From: Clostridium sp.
GTDB taxonomy: Bacteria; Bacillota; Clostridia; Clostridiales; Clostridiaceae
Direction of reading: 5' to 3'
NCBI RefSeq assembly: GCF_016650035.1
Contig: NZ_JAENWM010000001.1
Coordinates: forward strand, 62,001-126,000
Length of the DNA stretch: 64,000 bases
Each line of letters begins with the position of its first letter. Position 1 is the stretch's first letter. A model generated the notes under the pieces. That model ran no database searches. It was not told where the DNA came from and saw only the letters and a list, made by a program, of their open reading frames with translations. Both the position numbers and the translations under genes were made by a program. This document shows positions 33,823-44,600 of this stretch, one piece after another.

Positions 33823-33992
33823 TTTCCTGCGTGCCTTGCAAACGAGCTTAAAACAGGAAATTACATTAAGAAATTCTAACCTTTTGCAAATATAAAATTC
33901 TCTGACGCTAACATTCGGCTTCCTGCCTCAGGTTAGCTAGACTGCCGTCCTGGCAGTCTTCTTATGCCAAAACGAACGGGAGTTTTTTGTTA
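33823..33992. repeat. Hairpin-rich repeat element R4
   Basis: This element contains a TTCCTG/CAGGAA stem, a 38-bp core shared with R3, and a GACTGCC-GTCC-TGGCAGTC-type hairpin (about 33941-33958). Its right end contains CGAACGGGAGTTTTTTG inside a 24-bp segment (33969-33992) that recurs exactly at 34940-34963. It fills most of the 317-base gap between lysA and the next gene. It resembles a cassette boundary or miniature mobile element. Confidence 0.65.
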
Positions 33993-34121
33993 GTTGAAGT
34001 CAATTCATGATATTGATGAATGCTATTGGAATATATTACCTATAATGATATTATAAAACACTTTAAATTTTAATCAAATTCATATATAATTATCATATAA
34101 ACTATAAGAGGGTGAAATACT

Positions 34122-34406
34122 TTGGACAAAGAATTAATAAAATCATTAAGCGATTTATTAGATGAAAAATTGACTCCAATAAAAAACGATTTAAAAAGCA
34201 TAAAATCTCAACAAGAGGAAAGTATCTCAATTCTAAGAGCATTAGAACATAAAGCGGATATTAATAAAGCTGAGCATGATAAATTATTTAATGATATTGC
34301 TAACCTTTCTGGTAGTGTAGAGAATATGAGAAAAGATCTTTCTGCTGTAGAAGTTGTTACTGCTAGAAATATGGAAAATATAGCTCAACTAAAACTTGTA
34401 AAATAG
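34122..34406 (+). CDS. Small helical/coiled-coil protein, hypothetical
   Basis: This 94-residue protein starts at TTG 34122 after GAGGGTGAAATAC. Its composition is highly charged with heptad-like spacing of Leu and Ile throughout (LLDEKLTPIKNDLKSIKSQ, RALEHKADINKAEHDKLF, NMENIAQLKLVK), predicting a long parallel coiled coil without a membrane segment or enzymatic motif. Similar small proteins are common in clostridia, but I know no function. It is flanked by the R4 and R5 repeats, like a cassette gene. Confidence 0.65.
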   Translation: MDKELIKSLSDLLDEKLTPIKNDLKSIKSQQEESISILRALEHKADINKAEHDKLFNDIANLSGSVENMRKDLSAVEVVTARNMENIAQLKLVK

Positions 34407-34408
34407 AA

Positions 34409-34459
34409 AAATTTTTAGCCTGTTAACTTTTTTATAAAGGTTGCAGGTCTTTTTTTTGA
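34409..34459 (+). terminator. Terminator after the coiled-coil gene
   Basis: AGCCTGTTAAC pairs imperfectly with GGTTGCAGGTCT around an AT-rich loop, followed by eight T residues. Confidence 0.6.
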
Positions 34460-34497
34460 TAAAAAATCTTTTCCTATTTTTTCAATTGTGTATAACC

Positions 34498-34815
34498 CTA
34501 ATAAGATTTCAAGTATTCATAGAATTTATGATATCCATTATCGAGTGTATCACAATGTATAAATTGCATATTTAAATTAATAGTTTCTTCTGGAAACCCA
34601 AAATTATCATCCATAAAAATAACTTCATCAGTTTCAACTGAAAGTTTTTCACATGAATTAACTAGGTGAATTATTTCACTTTCTGTAGCACTATTGCTTA
34701 TTACCTTTTCATAAATTTGATTTGTAATAGATTCCATCCATCTTTTGTTGAATACTAAAACACCATGCCAATCAAATAGAATTGCCGTTAGCGCTCGAAT
34801 ACCCCTTCCCCACAA
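34498..34815 (-). pseudogene. HAD-like hydrolase with an apparent internal deletion
   Basis: The 105-residue frame joins the N-terminal HAD motif (AILFDWHGVLVF, DxHG instead of the usual DxDG) and a short cap-like helix (NQIYEKVISNSATESE) directly to a C-terminal motif (VIFMDDNFGFPEETINL). Normal HAD hydrolases are about 200 residues with the Thr/Ser and Lys motifs between these parts, and those are missing here. The putative start (TTG 34815) has no convincing family N-terminus, and the 5' end abuts a GCGCTAACGG boundary-like sequence. It is probably a deletion remnant, although a miniature HAD-like protein cannot be excluded. Confidence 0.6.
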
Positions 34816-34856
34816 AAAAATTATAATAACAACTTAAGCCTAGATAGGATTTCATC

Positions 34857-34963
34857 TAACGTTTCGTATCCAAGACGTTCCTGAACCTTAGCCAGACCTG
34901 GCTTGGTGAAGGAATGTGTTTTAGCCATCTTCTCAGGCTAAAACGAACGGGAGTTTTTTGTTA
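34857..34963. repeat. Hairpin-rich repeat element R5
   Basis: This element begins CTAACGTTTCG and contains hairpins AGCCAG/CTGGCT and TTTTAGCC/GGCTAAAA. It ends with a 24-bp segment (34940-34963) identical to the end of R4 (33969-33992), 971 bases away in the same orientation. The last 10 bases plus flank (GTTATGTGAA) recur inverted at 35670-35679 on the far side of the YcxB-like gene. Confidence 0.65.
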
Positions 34964-35052
34964 TGTGAAGTTCTCTTCCCAGTAAAACATGACTAGCATG
35001 GATAGTGAAGTATGGAAGTCTACCCCGATAATTCACTATTTCAATCTTAGTT

Positions 35053-35559
35053 CTAACGTTTATTCAATATATTTAAAAAGTTTTCCTTCTCATCAATACT
35101 GCGGAAGATTCTTATTGGAATAATATAAGCCATTATAGCACTAACGTATATAAATATATGTGCTTCAGATTCAACGACCTTTTCAATTAAATTATAGCTT
35201 GTTTCACTGAATTCAGTTTTATCAACGACACCTTCTTCTGTATATGAAAAGATGTGATTCCCAAGAATACCAGTAGTTTTACCTTCCTCAAGCATCTTTG
35301 AAATGTTTCTTTCTACAGATTTTTTAAAAAATTTAGGATAATAAATAATCCATAATACAGATGAGATTATAAAAACTCCAAACCAATACCATAAAGATAT
35401 GTCGGTAATTTTTACTAGAAATATAGGCAAAATTAAAAATATAATTGGGATGAAAAATCTTTGAATAAATAAGGAACGTTTCATTGTTATTGAATGATTC
35501 ATATGGTAAATATTAAAATCGATGTAGTCTTGCTTAGTTATTTCATATTCTAATTTCAT
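35053..35559 (-). CDS. YcxB-like membrane protein
   Basis: This 168-residue protein begins with MKLEYEITKQDYIDFNIYHM. Two adjacent membrane helices follow (about residues 33-50, FFIPIIFLILPIFLV, and 55-72, WYWFGVFIISSVLWIIYY), then a cytoplasmic YcxB-like domain (ITEEGV-type turn FSYTEEGVVDKTEFSE, then YVSAIMAYIIPIRIF). This arrangement matches the YcxB family of unknown function. GGGGG precedes ATG 35559 on the minus strand. It is flanked by the repeat R5 and the TTCACATAAC boundary at 35670, consistent with a horizontally moved cassette. Confidence 0.78.
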   Translation of the reverse strand: MKLEYEITKQDYIDFNIYHMNHSITMKRSLFIQRFFIPIIFLILPIFLVKITDISLWYWFGVFIISSVLWIIYYPKFFKKSVERNISKMLEEGKTTGILGNHIFSYTEEGVVDKTEFSETSYNLIEKVVESEAHIFIYVSAIMAYIIPIRIFRSIDEKENFLNILNKR

Positions 35560-35669
35560 AAAATCCCCCTATAATTGAAAATATATTATTGTAAAACATT
35601 TTTTGTAAATAAAAACCGTAACCTAGGCTTTTCAAGCGCAATATCGACAATGTAGTCTTTGCAAACAAT

Positions 35670-35745
35670 TTCACATAACGTTAGTACCCCCGACGTTGGT
35701 GTCGTGTATTATAACTGTGGTTGGGGACCATAACCTCCCTAGTGA
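35670..35745. repeat. Boundary-like repeat R6 in the 35560-35825 gap
   Basis: TTCACATAAC at 35670 is the inverse of the R5 end. It is followed by palindromic TAACGTTA, a CGAC-GTTGGT-GTCG hairpin and a GGTT/AACC pair. No ORF lies in this gap, and the remainder is AT-rich sequence without recognisable signals. Confidence 0.5.
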
Positions 35746-35825
35746 ATAAAAAAATATAAGTATATTATACCATTACTTTGATTTAGTGTAAATTTAATAG
35801 CAACTCTTTAATCTGTCGTTATATA

Positions 35826-35859
35826 GAAAAAACCTAGCTTAACTTCGTTAAACTAGGTT
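35826..35859 (-). terminator. Terminator of the cation efflux gene
   Basis: On the minus strand AACCTAGTTTAAC pairs with GTTAAGCTAGGTT, followed by TTTTTTC, 4 bases beyond the stop codon. Confidence 0.8.
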
Positions 35860-35862
35860 GTT

Positions 35863-37050
35863 TTACTGAACTCCGAGATAATCCCTATCTAGAGTCATTA
35901 ACGCATTGTAATTAGGGTGTAATTTCTTAATTTCAATATTTATATCTTGTTTCAACTTTACTTCATCACTTTCTGTAAAAGTCTTATTAAAGTCAATTAC
36001 AGCATCAAATATTAAATTTTTATAATCGTCCTCGCCTACAATTCTAAAATCATGAATGGATTTTATTATAGGAAAAGATTCTAATACCTTTAAAAGCTTC
36101 AATCGAGAAGCATTAACCTCTTTATCATCTACATTCAACGGATCCATATGAACAACTAGATATAATTCAAACTCTTTGGAAATTTCCTTTTCAGCTTTGT
36201 CGATGATTTCATGGATTTTAACTATAGAAATATCACAGGGAACTTCTGCATGGATGGAGGCCATGCATCTACCAGGTCCATAGTTATGTATAACTAAATC
36301 ATGTGCACCTGTAATATAGTCATAGAACAATAATTTTGATTGAAGTCCGTTAACTAGCTCCACATCAGGAGCCTCGCCAAGCAAGGGATTCATTGTGTCT
36401 TTTATAAGTGAATATCCAGCGTATATTATGAAAAGGGATACTAACACCCCTATGTACCCATCTATGGGAAAGTCAATCCAAATAGATAGAAGAAGTGATA
36501 GTGCAACACAGCTTGAACTAACTACATCACTTAGTGCATCAAAGGAGGAAGCTTCTAGAGCAGATGATTTTATAGCTTTACCTATAGTCTTATTAAATCC
36601 ACTAATCCAAAGTTTAAATACAATGGATACTAATATTAATATAAAGGGTATAAGGTTGAAAATTACTTTTGATGGATGGATTATTCTACCATAGGAGGTT
36701 TTAATAAATTCAAAACCTACTAGTATTACTAAAAAAGAAACTATAAGTCCAGAAATATACTCAAGCCTTCCATGACCAAAAGGATGCTCTTTGTCTGCAG
36801 GTTTTTCAGCTAGCTTAAAACCTAGAATTGTAATAACTGAAGAGGCTACATCTGATAAATTGTTAAAGGCATCTGCAGTAACGGCTATACTATTTACTAG
36901 CATACCTATAGTTATTTTTGTGATAAAAAGAATTAAGTTTACTATAATTCCAACTAAACCACCTAGGTAACCATAAGCCACTCTTACTTTTTTATTATTA
37001 GTGTCTTCGGAATTTTTTATAAATTTTGTAATTAAAAATTTTGATAACAT
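35863..37050 (-). CDS. Cation diffusion facilitator (CDF) family transporter
   Basis: This 395-residue metal exporter has about six membrane helices in the first 225 residues. Family metal-site motifs are SIAVTADAFNNLSDVAS (DxxxD in helix 2), HPFGHGRLEYISGL and SSFDALSDVVSSS (helix 5). The C-terminal cytoplasmic domain (MASIHAEVPCDISIVKIHEIID) resembles the dimeric metal-sensing fold. CDF proteins export Zn, Fe, Mn or Co in exchange for protons, and the metal cannot be assigned. The extended C-terminus (about 100 extra residues) is typical of the MamM/YdfM-type clostridial subgroup. GAGGTG precedes ATG 37050. Confidence 0.92.
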   Translation of the reverse strand: MLSKFLITKFIKNSEDTNNKKVRVAYGYLGGLVGIIVNLILFITKITIGMLVNSIAVTADAFNNLSDVASSVITILGFKLAEKPADKEHPFGHGRLEYISGLIVSFLVILVGFEFIKTSYGRIIHPSKVIFNLIPFILILVSIVFKLWISGFNKTIGKAIKSSALEASSFDALSDVVSSSCVALSLLLSIWIDFPIDGYIGVLVSLFIIYAGYSLIKDTMNPLLGEAPDVELVNGLQSKLLFYDYITGAHDLVIHNYGPGRCMASIHAEVPCDISIVKIHEIIDKAEKEISKEFELYLVVHMDPLNVDDKEVNASRLKLLKVLESFPIIKSIHDFRIVGEDDYKNLIFDAVIDFNKTFTESDEVKLKQDINIEIKKLHPNYNALMTLDRDYLGVQ

Positions 37051-37223
37051 AATTTCACCTCTAAATATATAGTATAATTAAAACAACTAAATTTAAACAT
37101 GTATCTAACAATTAATTATATCATTAATTTAGAATTTATAGAAATAATATCTAAAAATTGTTATACTAATGAAGAAGATAAGCAAGACACTTATTTAAAG
37201 TGAAATGAATTGGAGGAATATAT

Positions 37224-38525
37224 ATGAGTAAAGAATTAGAATTTGCACAAAATCTTATTGATTATATTTATGATAGTCCAACAGCTTTTCATGCTGTAGC
37301 AAAGGTTAAAGAAGATTTATCCGAAGAAGGTTTTATTGAAATTAAAGAAGAAGAAAAGTGGAATCTTCAAAAAGGCGGAAAGTATTTTGTAACTAAAAAT
37401 GATTCTGCATTAACTGCTTTTGTAGTTGGCAAGGGAGCGATTGAAGAAAGTGGTTTTAAAATTATTGGAGCTCATACAGATTCACCTAGCTTTAGAATTA
37501 AACCAGCACCAGAAATGGTAGTTGATAATACATATGTAAGATTAAACACAGAGGTGTATGGTGGTCTTATATTAAATACTTGGATGGATAGACCGCTTGC
37601 AGTAGCTGGTAGGGTAACACTTAGAAGTGGGAATATTCTATATCCAGAAACAAGGCTTGTGAATATTAATAAACCTATAATGATAATTCCAAATGTTGCA
37701 ATACATATGAATAGAGATATAAATACGGGAATTGAATTAAATAAACAAAAGGATACATTACCACTACTCTCCATGGTGAGCGAAGAATTAGAAAAAAACA
37801 ATTATCTTATGAGTGCAATTGCAAGTGAACTGTCTGTAGAACAAAAGGCAATTATAGATTTCGATTTATTCCTTTATGAATACGAAAAGGGATCAATTAT
37901 AGGTCTTAATAATGAATTTATTTCAAGTTCAAGATTAGATGATTTAGCTATGGTACATGCAGGAATAAGAGCACTATGTAGGGTAGAAGCAGTAGAGGCA
38001 ACAAATGTAATGGTTTGTTTTGACAACGAAGAAGTGGGGAGTTCAACTAAGCAAGGCGCTGATTCAAATATGCTAGTGAACTTATTAGAGCGTATTACAA
38101 TATCATTAGATAAAAATCGTGAAGATTTTTTAAGAGCTATTGCTAAATCTTTTATAATATCTGCAGATAATGCACATGCAGTTCATCCGAACAGTCCAGA
38201 AAAAAATGATCCAACAAATAAACCTTATTTGAATAAAGGGCCAGTTATAAAAATAAGTGCAAGTCAAAGTTACACTACTGATAGTAACTCCGATGCAGTT
38301 TATGAATTAGTTTGCGCGAGTGCAGGGGTGCCAGTACAAAAATTTGTTAATCGTTCTGATGCCCGTGGAGGTTCAACTATAGGACCAATATCTTCAACGC
38401 ATTTAAATATACGTTCAGTGGATATTGGAAGCCCAACTCTAGCTATGCATTCTATAAGAGAACTGGGTGGAGTACTCGACCATACTTATGTTACAAAATC
38501 TTTTCAAGAATTCTACGAAATTTAA
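37224..38525 (+). CDS. apeB: M18 family aminopeptidase
   Basis: This 433-residue cytoplasmic zinc aminopeptidase of the aspartyl aminopeptidase (M18) family has metal ligands and catalytic residues in IGAHTDSPSFRIKPAPE (His near 90), SSRLDDLAMVHAG, CFDNEEVGSSTKQGADS and a late HLNIRSVDIGSPTLAMHS (His). The length and motif order match bacterial ApeB. GGAGG precedes ATG 37224. It is monocistronic, ending in a strong terminator, and likely contributes to peptide use. Confidence 0.94.
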   Translation: MSKELEFAQNLIDYIYDSPTAFHAVAKVKEDLSEEGFIEIKEEEKWNLQKGGKYFVTKNDSALTAFVVGKGAIEESGFKIIGAHTDSPSFRIKPAPEMVVDNTYVRLNTEVYGGLILNTWMDRPLAVAGRVTLRSGNILYPETRLVNINKPIMIIPNVAIHMNRDINTGIELNKQKDTLPLLSMVSEELEKNNYLMSAIASELSVEQKAIIDFDLFLYEYEKGSIIGLNNEFISSSRLDDLAMVHAGIRALCRVEAVEATNVMVCFDNEEVGSSTKQGADSNMLVNLLERITISLDKNREDFLRAIAKSFIISADNAHAVHPNSPEKNDPTNKPYLNKGPVIKISASQSYTTDSNSDAVYELVCASAGVPVQKFVNRSDARGGSTIGPISSTHLNIRSVDIGSPTLAMHSIRELGGVLDHTYVTKSFQEFYEI

Positions 38526-38535
38526 CACAAAGAGT

Positions 38536-38576
38536 AAAAAAGAACTCACAATTTTTAATTGTGAGTTCTTTTTTAT
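38536..38576 (+). terminator. Terminator after apeB
   Basis: AAAGAACTCACAATT pairs with AATTGTGAGTTCTTT, followed by a T-run. Confidence 0.85.
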
Positions 38577-38674
38577 ATTTTTATTAATAATTAATGGGTT
38601 AATTGGTGATAATAATTAAAGTCAGTTCTGAAATCCATAGATATTATTAACAAAACGTTGAAAGGGTGATTATA

Positions 38675-41600
38675 GTGCTATATATTACAGTTGGGGCAAT
38701 AGTTGCAATATGTATTTTAATTTACATGGTGGTAAGAAAGAATTTAAATTATTATAAAGAAGAGAATCTACTAAAAGAAATTCCAACCATAAATGTGAAT
38801 CGAGAAGATTTAGAAAAACATGCCTTTGAAATAGCACGTTATTATTCTGATATCAAGAGTACTAATTGTAAGAAAAAGCTTATTAGTAATTTGGATAGAA
38901 GCTACGAAAAAATTTTAAAAGGCTATGATAAGATAGATAAACAAGAAAAAAATAAAAAAGAGGTATTGCCTGCTGCAGAATGGCTTTTAGATAATTTATA
39001 CTTAATAGAGAAGGAGTATAAAAACATAAAATATAATATGCCACAAACATATTATAATGACCTACCAGTGATATACAAAGGAGTTATGAAGGGTTATCCG
39101 AGAGTTTATCATATTGCTATAGAAATAGTATCCCACACCGATGGTAGGGTGGATGAAAGTGTTATTGCAAATTTTGTAAGGGCTTATCAAAAGAGCACCG
39201 CACTTACGTCTGGTGAACTTTGGGCTATTCCTATAATGCTGAGAATAGCCTTAATCCAAAATATCAGTAATATAACTGAGAAAATTGTTAATGCAGAGCA
39301 TAACAAAAAAGAAGCAGAACTGGTTGCGGAGAAATTAATTAATGCTTTTAACGAGGGTAAAATTGTTACAGAGATATCATTATTAAAAAGTCAAAAGCTT
39401 ACGTTTAATTCTCATTTTACAGAAAGGTTATTGAAACTATTAAGGGATAGTGGTATTGATTCTAAAGAAGTTTATCATTATATAGATGAGAAACTTGAAT
39501 CACAGGAAACAAGTTTAGAAAAAACGATATCCCTAGAACATCAAATAGAAGCTAGTTTTCAAATATCAATAGGAAATTCTATTAATAGCATAAGAATTAT
39601 TGAAGGTTTAAATTGGAAAAAATATTTTGAAAAGTTAAGTTCTGTAGAAAGTGTTTTAAGGGAAGATCCCAGCTGTACTTATGGAGAAATGGATTTTAAG
39701 TCAAGAGATAAGTATAGACATATAATAGAAAAACTATCTAAACATACGAAGATTCCTGAGTCATATATAGCCAAAAAAGCTATTGAATGTTGTAATGAAT
39801 GTGAAGTCTCAGAAAAGAATTTCTATAATAAGCATGTTGGTTTTTATTTGATAGATGAAGGAATAAAAGAATTAAAGGAAAAAATAGGATATAAGAACAC
39901 ATTCATAGAAGGGATTAAAGAGAGGATAAAGAAGAATAAAGAAAATTTTTATATAGGTACTATTGTTGTATTTACAATACTAATAATATGTCTATTTATT
40001 GTGTTTAGCCTATTAAATGATAGGTCTATATCACTATGGAGATATGTTTTAGCTACAATTGTTATATTAGTGCCATGTAGCGAAATAACAATATCAATTT
40101 TTAACTGGAGTGTAAATGTTTTGGGTTCTCCTTCATTTATACCTAAAATGGCTTATAAAGAAGCAATACCAGAAAAATATAGTACAGTGGTAGTAATTCC
40201 AACCATATTAAATAATCCGTCTAGGGTAAGAAGTTTGGTACATGATTTAGAAATTTACTATTTAGCTAATGCACAAAGCAATATGTATTTTGCATTACTA
40301 GGAGATTTTGTGGATAGTGCGGATAAAGAGGAACTTAGAGATAAGGAAGTAGTAAGTGAAGGACTTCTAGCAATAGAAGCATTAAATAAAAAGTATTGCA
40401 GTGATGAGCAAAAGATATTTTTCTTTTTTAATAGATATAGGCAGTACAATAAAAAAGAAAACAAATGGATTGGGTGGGAAAGAAAACGTGGAAAGCTTAT
40501 GGAATTTAATGAGTTTTTGAGGGGAAAAGAAAATACTAGTTACAATGTAATAAGCAGTAATGCAGAGTGCCTTCGAGTGATTAAATATGTTATTACATTA
40601 GATGCAGACACAAAGCTGCCAAGGGATTCTGCTAAGAAATTAATAGGGGCTATGGCACATCCACTAAATAATGCTATGCTAAATCATAGTAAAAAGAGCG
40701 TGGACAGGGGCTATGGGCTTATGCAACCAAGAATAGGGGTATCTATTCTGGCTGCAAATAAAACTCTATTTTCAAAGATTTTTTCTGGCGAAACAGGAAT
40801 AGATATGTATACTTCTGCGATTTCTGACGTATATCAGGATTTATTTGGTGAGGGTATTTTTACTGGAAAAGGAATTTATGATGTAGATGTTTTTAATTAT
40901 ATGTTAAAGGATGAAATACCTGAAAACACTGTATTAAGTCACGATTTGTTAGAGGGGTCATATGTTAGAACTGCATTGGTTACGGATGTTGAATTCATAG
41001 ATGGATACCCAGCTTATTACAATTCAAGTTCTATGAGATTACACAGATGGACTAGAGGAGATTGGCAGCTACTTCCTTGGCTTAAAAAATCTTCACCTTT
41101 AAGTAAAATATCTAAGTGGAAAATAGTGGATAATTTAAGGAGAAGTTTAATAACACCTTCTATTATGATTTTGATCCTACTTACTTTAAGTGGAGTATTG
41201 CCTGATGGTACGGATAAGTGGTTTGTTACAGCTTTTGTTGCGATTCTAGCACCTATACTTTTTGATGTAACAGAAGCTGTAGTTTCCCCTGCTAAAGGTA
41301 TAAGTTTAGTGGGTAAAATTCAGAATAGCAAGATGGCTATAGAACAGGTATTTTTAATTTTTTGCTTTATACCTTATCAAGCATATATTATGCTAGATGC
41401 CATAATTAGAACCTTATATAGGGTAACTTTCAGCAAGAAAAATTTATTGGAATGGCAGACGGCAGAAGATGTTGAAGTAAAACTAGGGAAAAAACTTAAA
41501 AATTTTATAGCTTCAATGTGGGTAGCTAGTGCCGTTTCGCTTTTAATTTTATTCTTAGCATTCAATTTAGATGTGAGTATTGGGTTCATTAGTATACCTT

Positions 41601-44600
41601 CATGTACTCTTTGGTTTTTAAGCCCTGTAATTGCTTATGTTATAAGTAAAGATAGAGTAATTGAAAGCTTAGAAATGGTGGAAGAAGAAAAGATTTTCCT
41701 TAGGAAATTAAGTAGAAAAACTTGGGCGTATTTTCAGGATTTTATCAATGAGGAGAATAATTTCCTCGGACCAGACAATTACCAAGAAGATCCACCTAAT
41801 GGAGTAGCATATAGAACTTCCCCAACGGACATGGGTATGGGTTTAACTGCAAATTTAGTTGCCTACGATTTAGGATATATAGGTACCATAGATGTTGTAA
41901 GCAGAACAGAGAAAAATATTACTTCAATGGAAGACATGGCTACCTACAAAGGTCATTTTTATAATTGGTACGATACTAGAAGCAAGGCACCGCTGTACCC
42001 TAGATATGTTTCCACTGTTGATAGTGGAAATTTAGTTGGTTATCTTTGGATAGTCACAGAGACGCTAGAGGAATATTTGAGAAATCCAATATTTAATCCT
42101 CAGCAAGTTAAGGGTATTCAAGATACAATGAGGCTGGCTAGTGAGGAAATAGAAGCAACTCTGGGAATAAAAGAATCATACAAAGTAGCTATAGAGAAGA
42201 TAGACATTAATAAAATAGATTTTAATTTATGGAAAGTATTACTTATAGATTTAGAAAGTAAGATTATGGAAATGGAAAAAAATAATTTAGGAAAAGAATT
42301 ATATTGGAATAAAAAACTAAAAGATGATGTGAATAGATTTTTAGAGGAAATAAATGAATTTTTTCCTTGGTCATATTATATTAGTCAAAAAAATCTTGAT
42401 TTAGACCTTAGTAATTCTTTACTTAGCATAATTGAAAAAACACCTTTAAATAACATTCCAAATAAAATAACTAAAGTTCTAAATATGTTAAGTGGTAAGT
42501 CGAAAAAAGATGAATCAATAGCAAAACTAAAAATTATGTTGCAAAATACAAAAGAAAGATCTAAGGTAATTATTTTGGACGTAGAAAAATTAAAAGAAAG
42601 AATAAATGTTATGGCAGAAGGTACGGATTTTAAAATGTTATATGATAAAGACAGGGAACTGTTTAGTATTGGATATGATGTTGAAAATGATAGTTTAGGT
42701 AAGAGCTATTATGATTTATTAGCATCTGAGTCGAGGCAAGCTAGCTTTATCGCCATAGCAAAGGGTGATGTTCCTAAAAAACATTGGTTTGTGCTCGGAA
42801 GATCTATGACTCTTATGGGTAAAGGGAAGGGATTAGTTTCTTGGAGTGGAACCATGTTCGAATACTTGATGCCCCTTCTTATAATGAAAAATTATCCAGG
42901 CACAATGCTAGACGAAACTTATAAAGCTGTGATTGAGGCACAAAAGAAATATTGCACTGAGAGAGGGGTGCCTTTTGGAATCTCTGAATCGGCATTTTAT
43001 AATTTTGATGTAAATTCAAATTATCAGTATAAGGCATTTGGAATAGCGGGAGTAGGCCTTAAACAAGGTCTGGCAAATGAACTGGTTGTGGCGCCTTATG
43101 CAACAATTATGGCATTGCAAACTGATTTTGTAGGAGCATATGATAATCTTAAAAAGCTTACGGATGAAGGATTAGAAGGAATTTATGGGTTTTATGAAGC
43201 TGTGGATTATACTAAAAATAGAATACCTAAAGAGGAATCAAAGGCAATTATTAAGTGTTTCATGATTCATCATGAAGGGATGAGCTTAATGGCTTTGGAT
43301 AATGTATTAGAAAATAATGTTTTCCAAAAAAGATTTCATAGGATTCCAAAAGTTAAAGCTACGGAGCTACTACTTCAGGAAAGAGTATCTAAGAGAGTAG
43401 TGTATGATAGAGAACATAAATTTAATGTTTCAGAAAAAAATATGGGAAAACAAAAGATTATAGTAAGGAAATATACAACAGCAAAAACAGAGTCACCAGA
43501 AACACATTTAATTTCTAATGGAAATTATTCACTAATGATTTCTAATAGTGGATCAGGGTATGCTTCAAGAAATAGAACTATGATTTATAGATGGAAGGAA
43601 GATGTGACTAAAGACAACACGGGAATGTTTATCTATATAAAAGATGTGCGTGAAAATGAGTACTTTAGTGCAACTTATGAACCATGTAAAAAGGAGGGGG
43701 ATAGTTATGAAGTAACTTTCGCATTGGATAAAGCTGAATTTACAAGGAGTGACAGTAGTATCACAACTAAAATGGAAATTACTGTGTCTACAGAAGATGA
43801 TTCAGAAGTTAGACGATTATCAATAACAAATCATGGCACCGGCAGTAAAATCTTAGAAATAACCAGTTATTTTGAAGTAACGCTAGCTCATTATGATGCA
43901 GATATAGTTCACCCAGCTTTTGGTAATCTGTTTGTAAAGACAGAGTATATAGATAATCCTAGTTGTATATTGGCAACTAGAAGACCTAGGGCTAAGGGTA
44001 AAAAACAACCTTGGCTTATGCAAACCGATGCAACAGATGGAACTACTGTAGGAACTATTCAGTATGAGACTAGTAGAGTGAATTTCATAGGACGTGGTGA
44101 AAATACAATACATCCGGCAAGTATGAAGAAAAACTCGATTTTATCTAATACTGTAGGAGCGGTGTTAGATCCTATAGTGAGTATAAGAAGAAAAGTTAAG
44201 ATAAAAGCTGGAGAAACCTGTGTTATAGCTTTCACTACAGCAATAGCCAGTAGCAAAGCTGAGGTAATAAGTTTAGCTAAAAAATATAGTGAACTTCACA
44301 ATGTAAATAGGGTATTTGAGCTTGCTTGGAGTCAAACCCAGGTGGATATGAAATATTATGGACTGAAATCTACCCAAGCAAATTTATATCAAGTAATGGC
44401 ATCTAAGATCTTGTTTTTAAATTCTACTTATAAAGAAAGAAGTGGATATATAAAAAATGTAAAGAAAGGGCAATTTGCTCTTTGGTCATATGGTATCTCA
44501 GGAGATTTGCCTATAATGCTACTTATAGCAAGAGAGAGTAAAGATAAAGATTTAGTTCGCCAACTTTTGAATGCCCATGAGTACCTTAGCCTTAAAGGGT

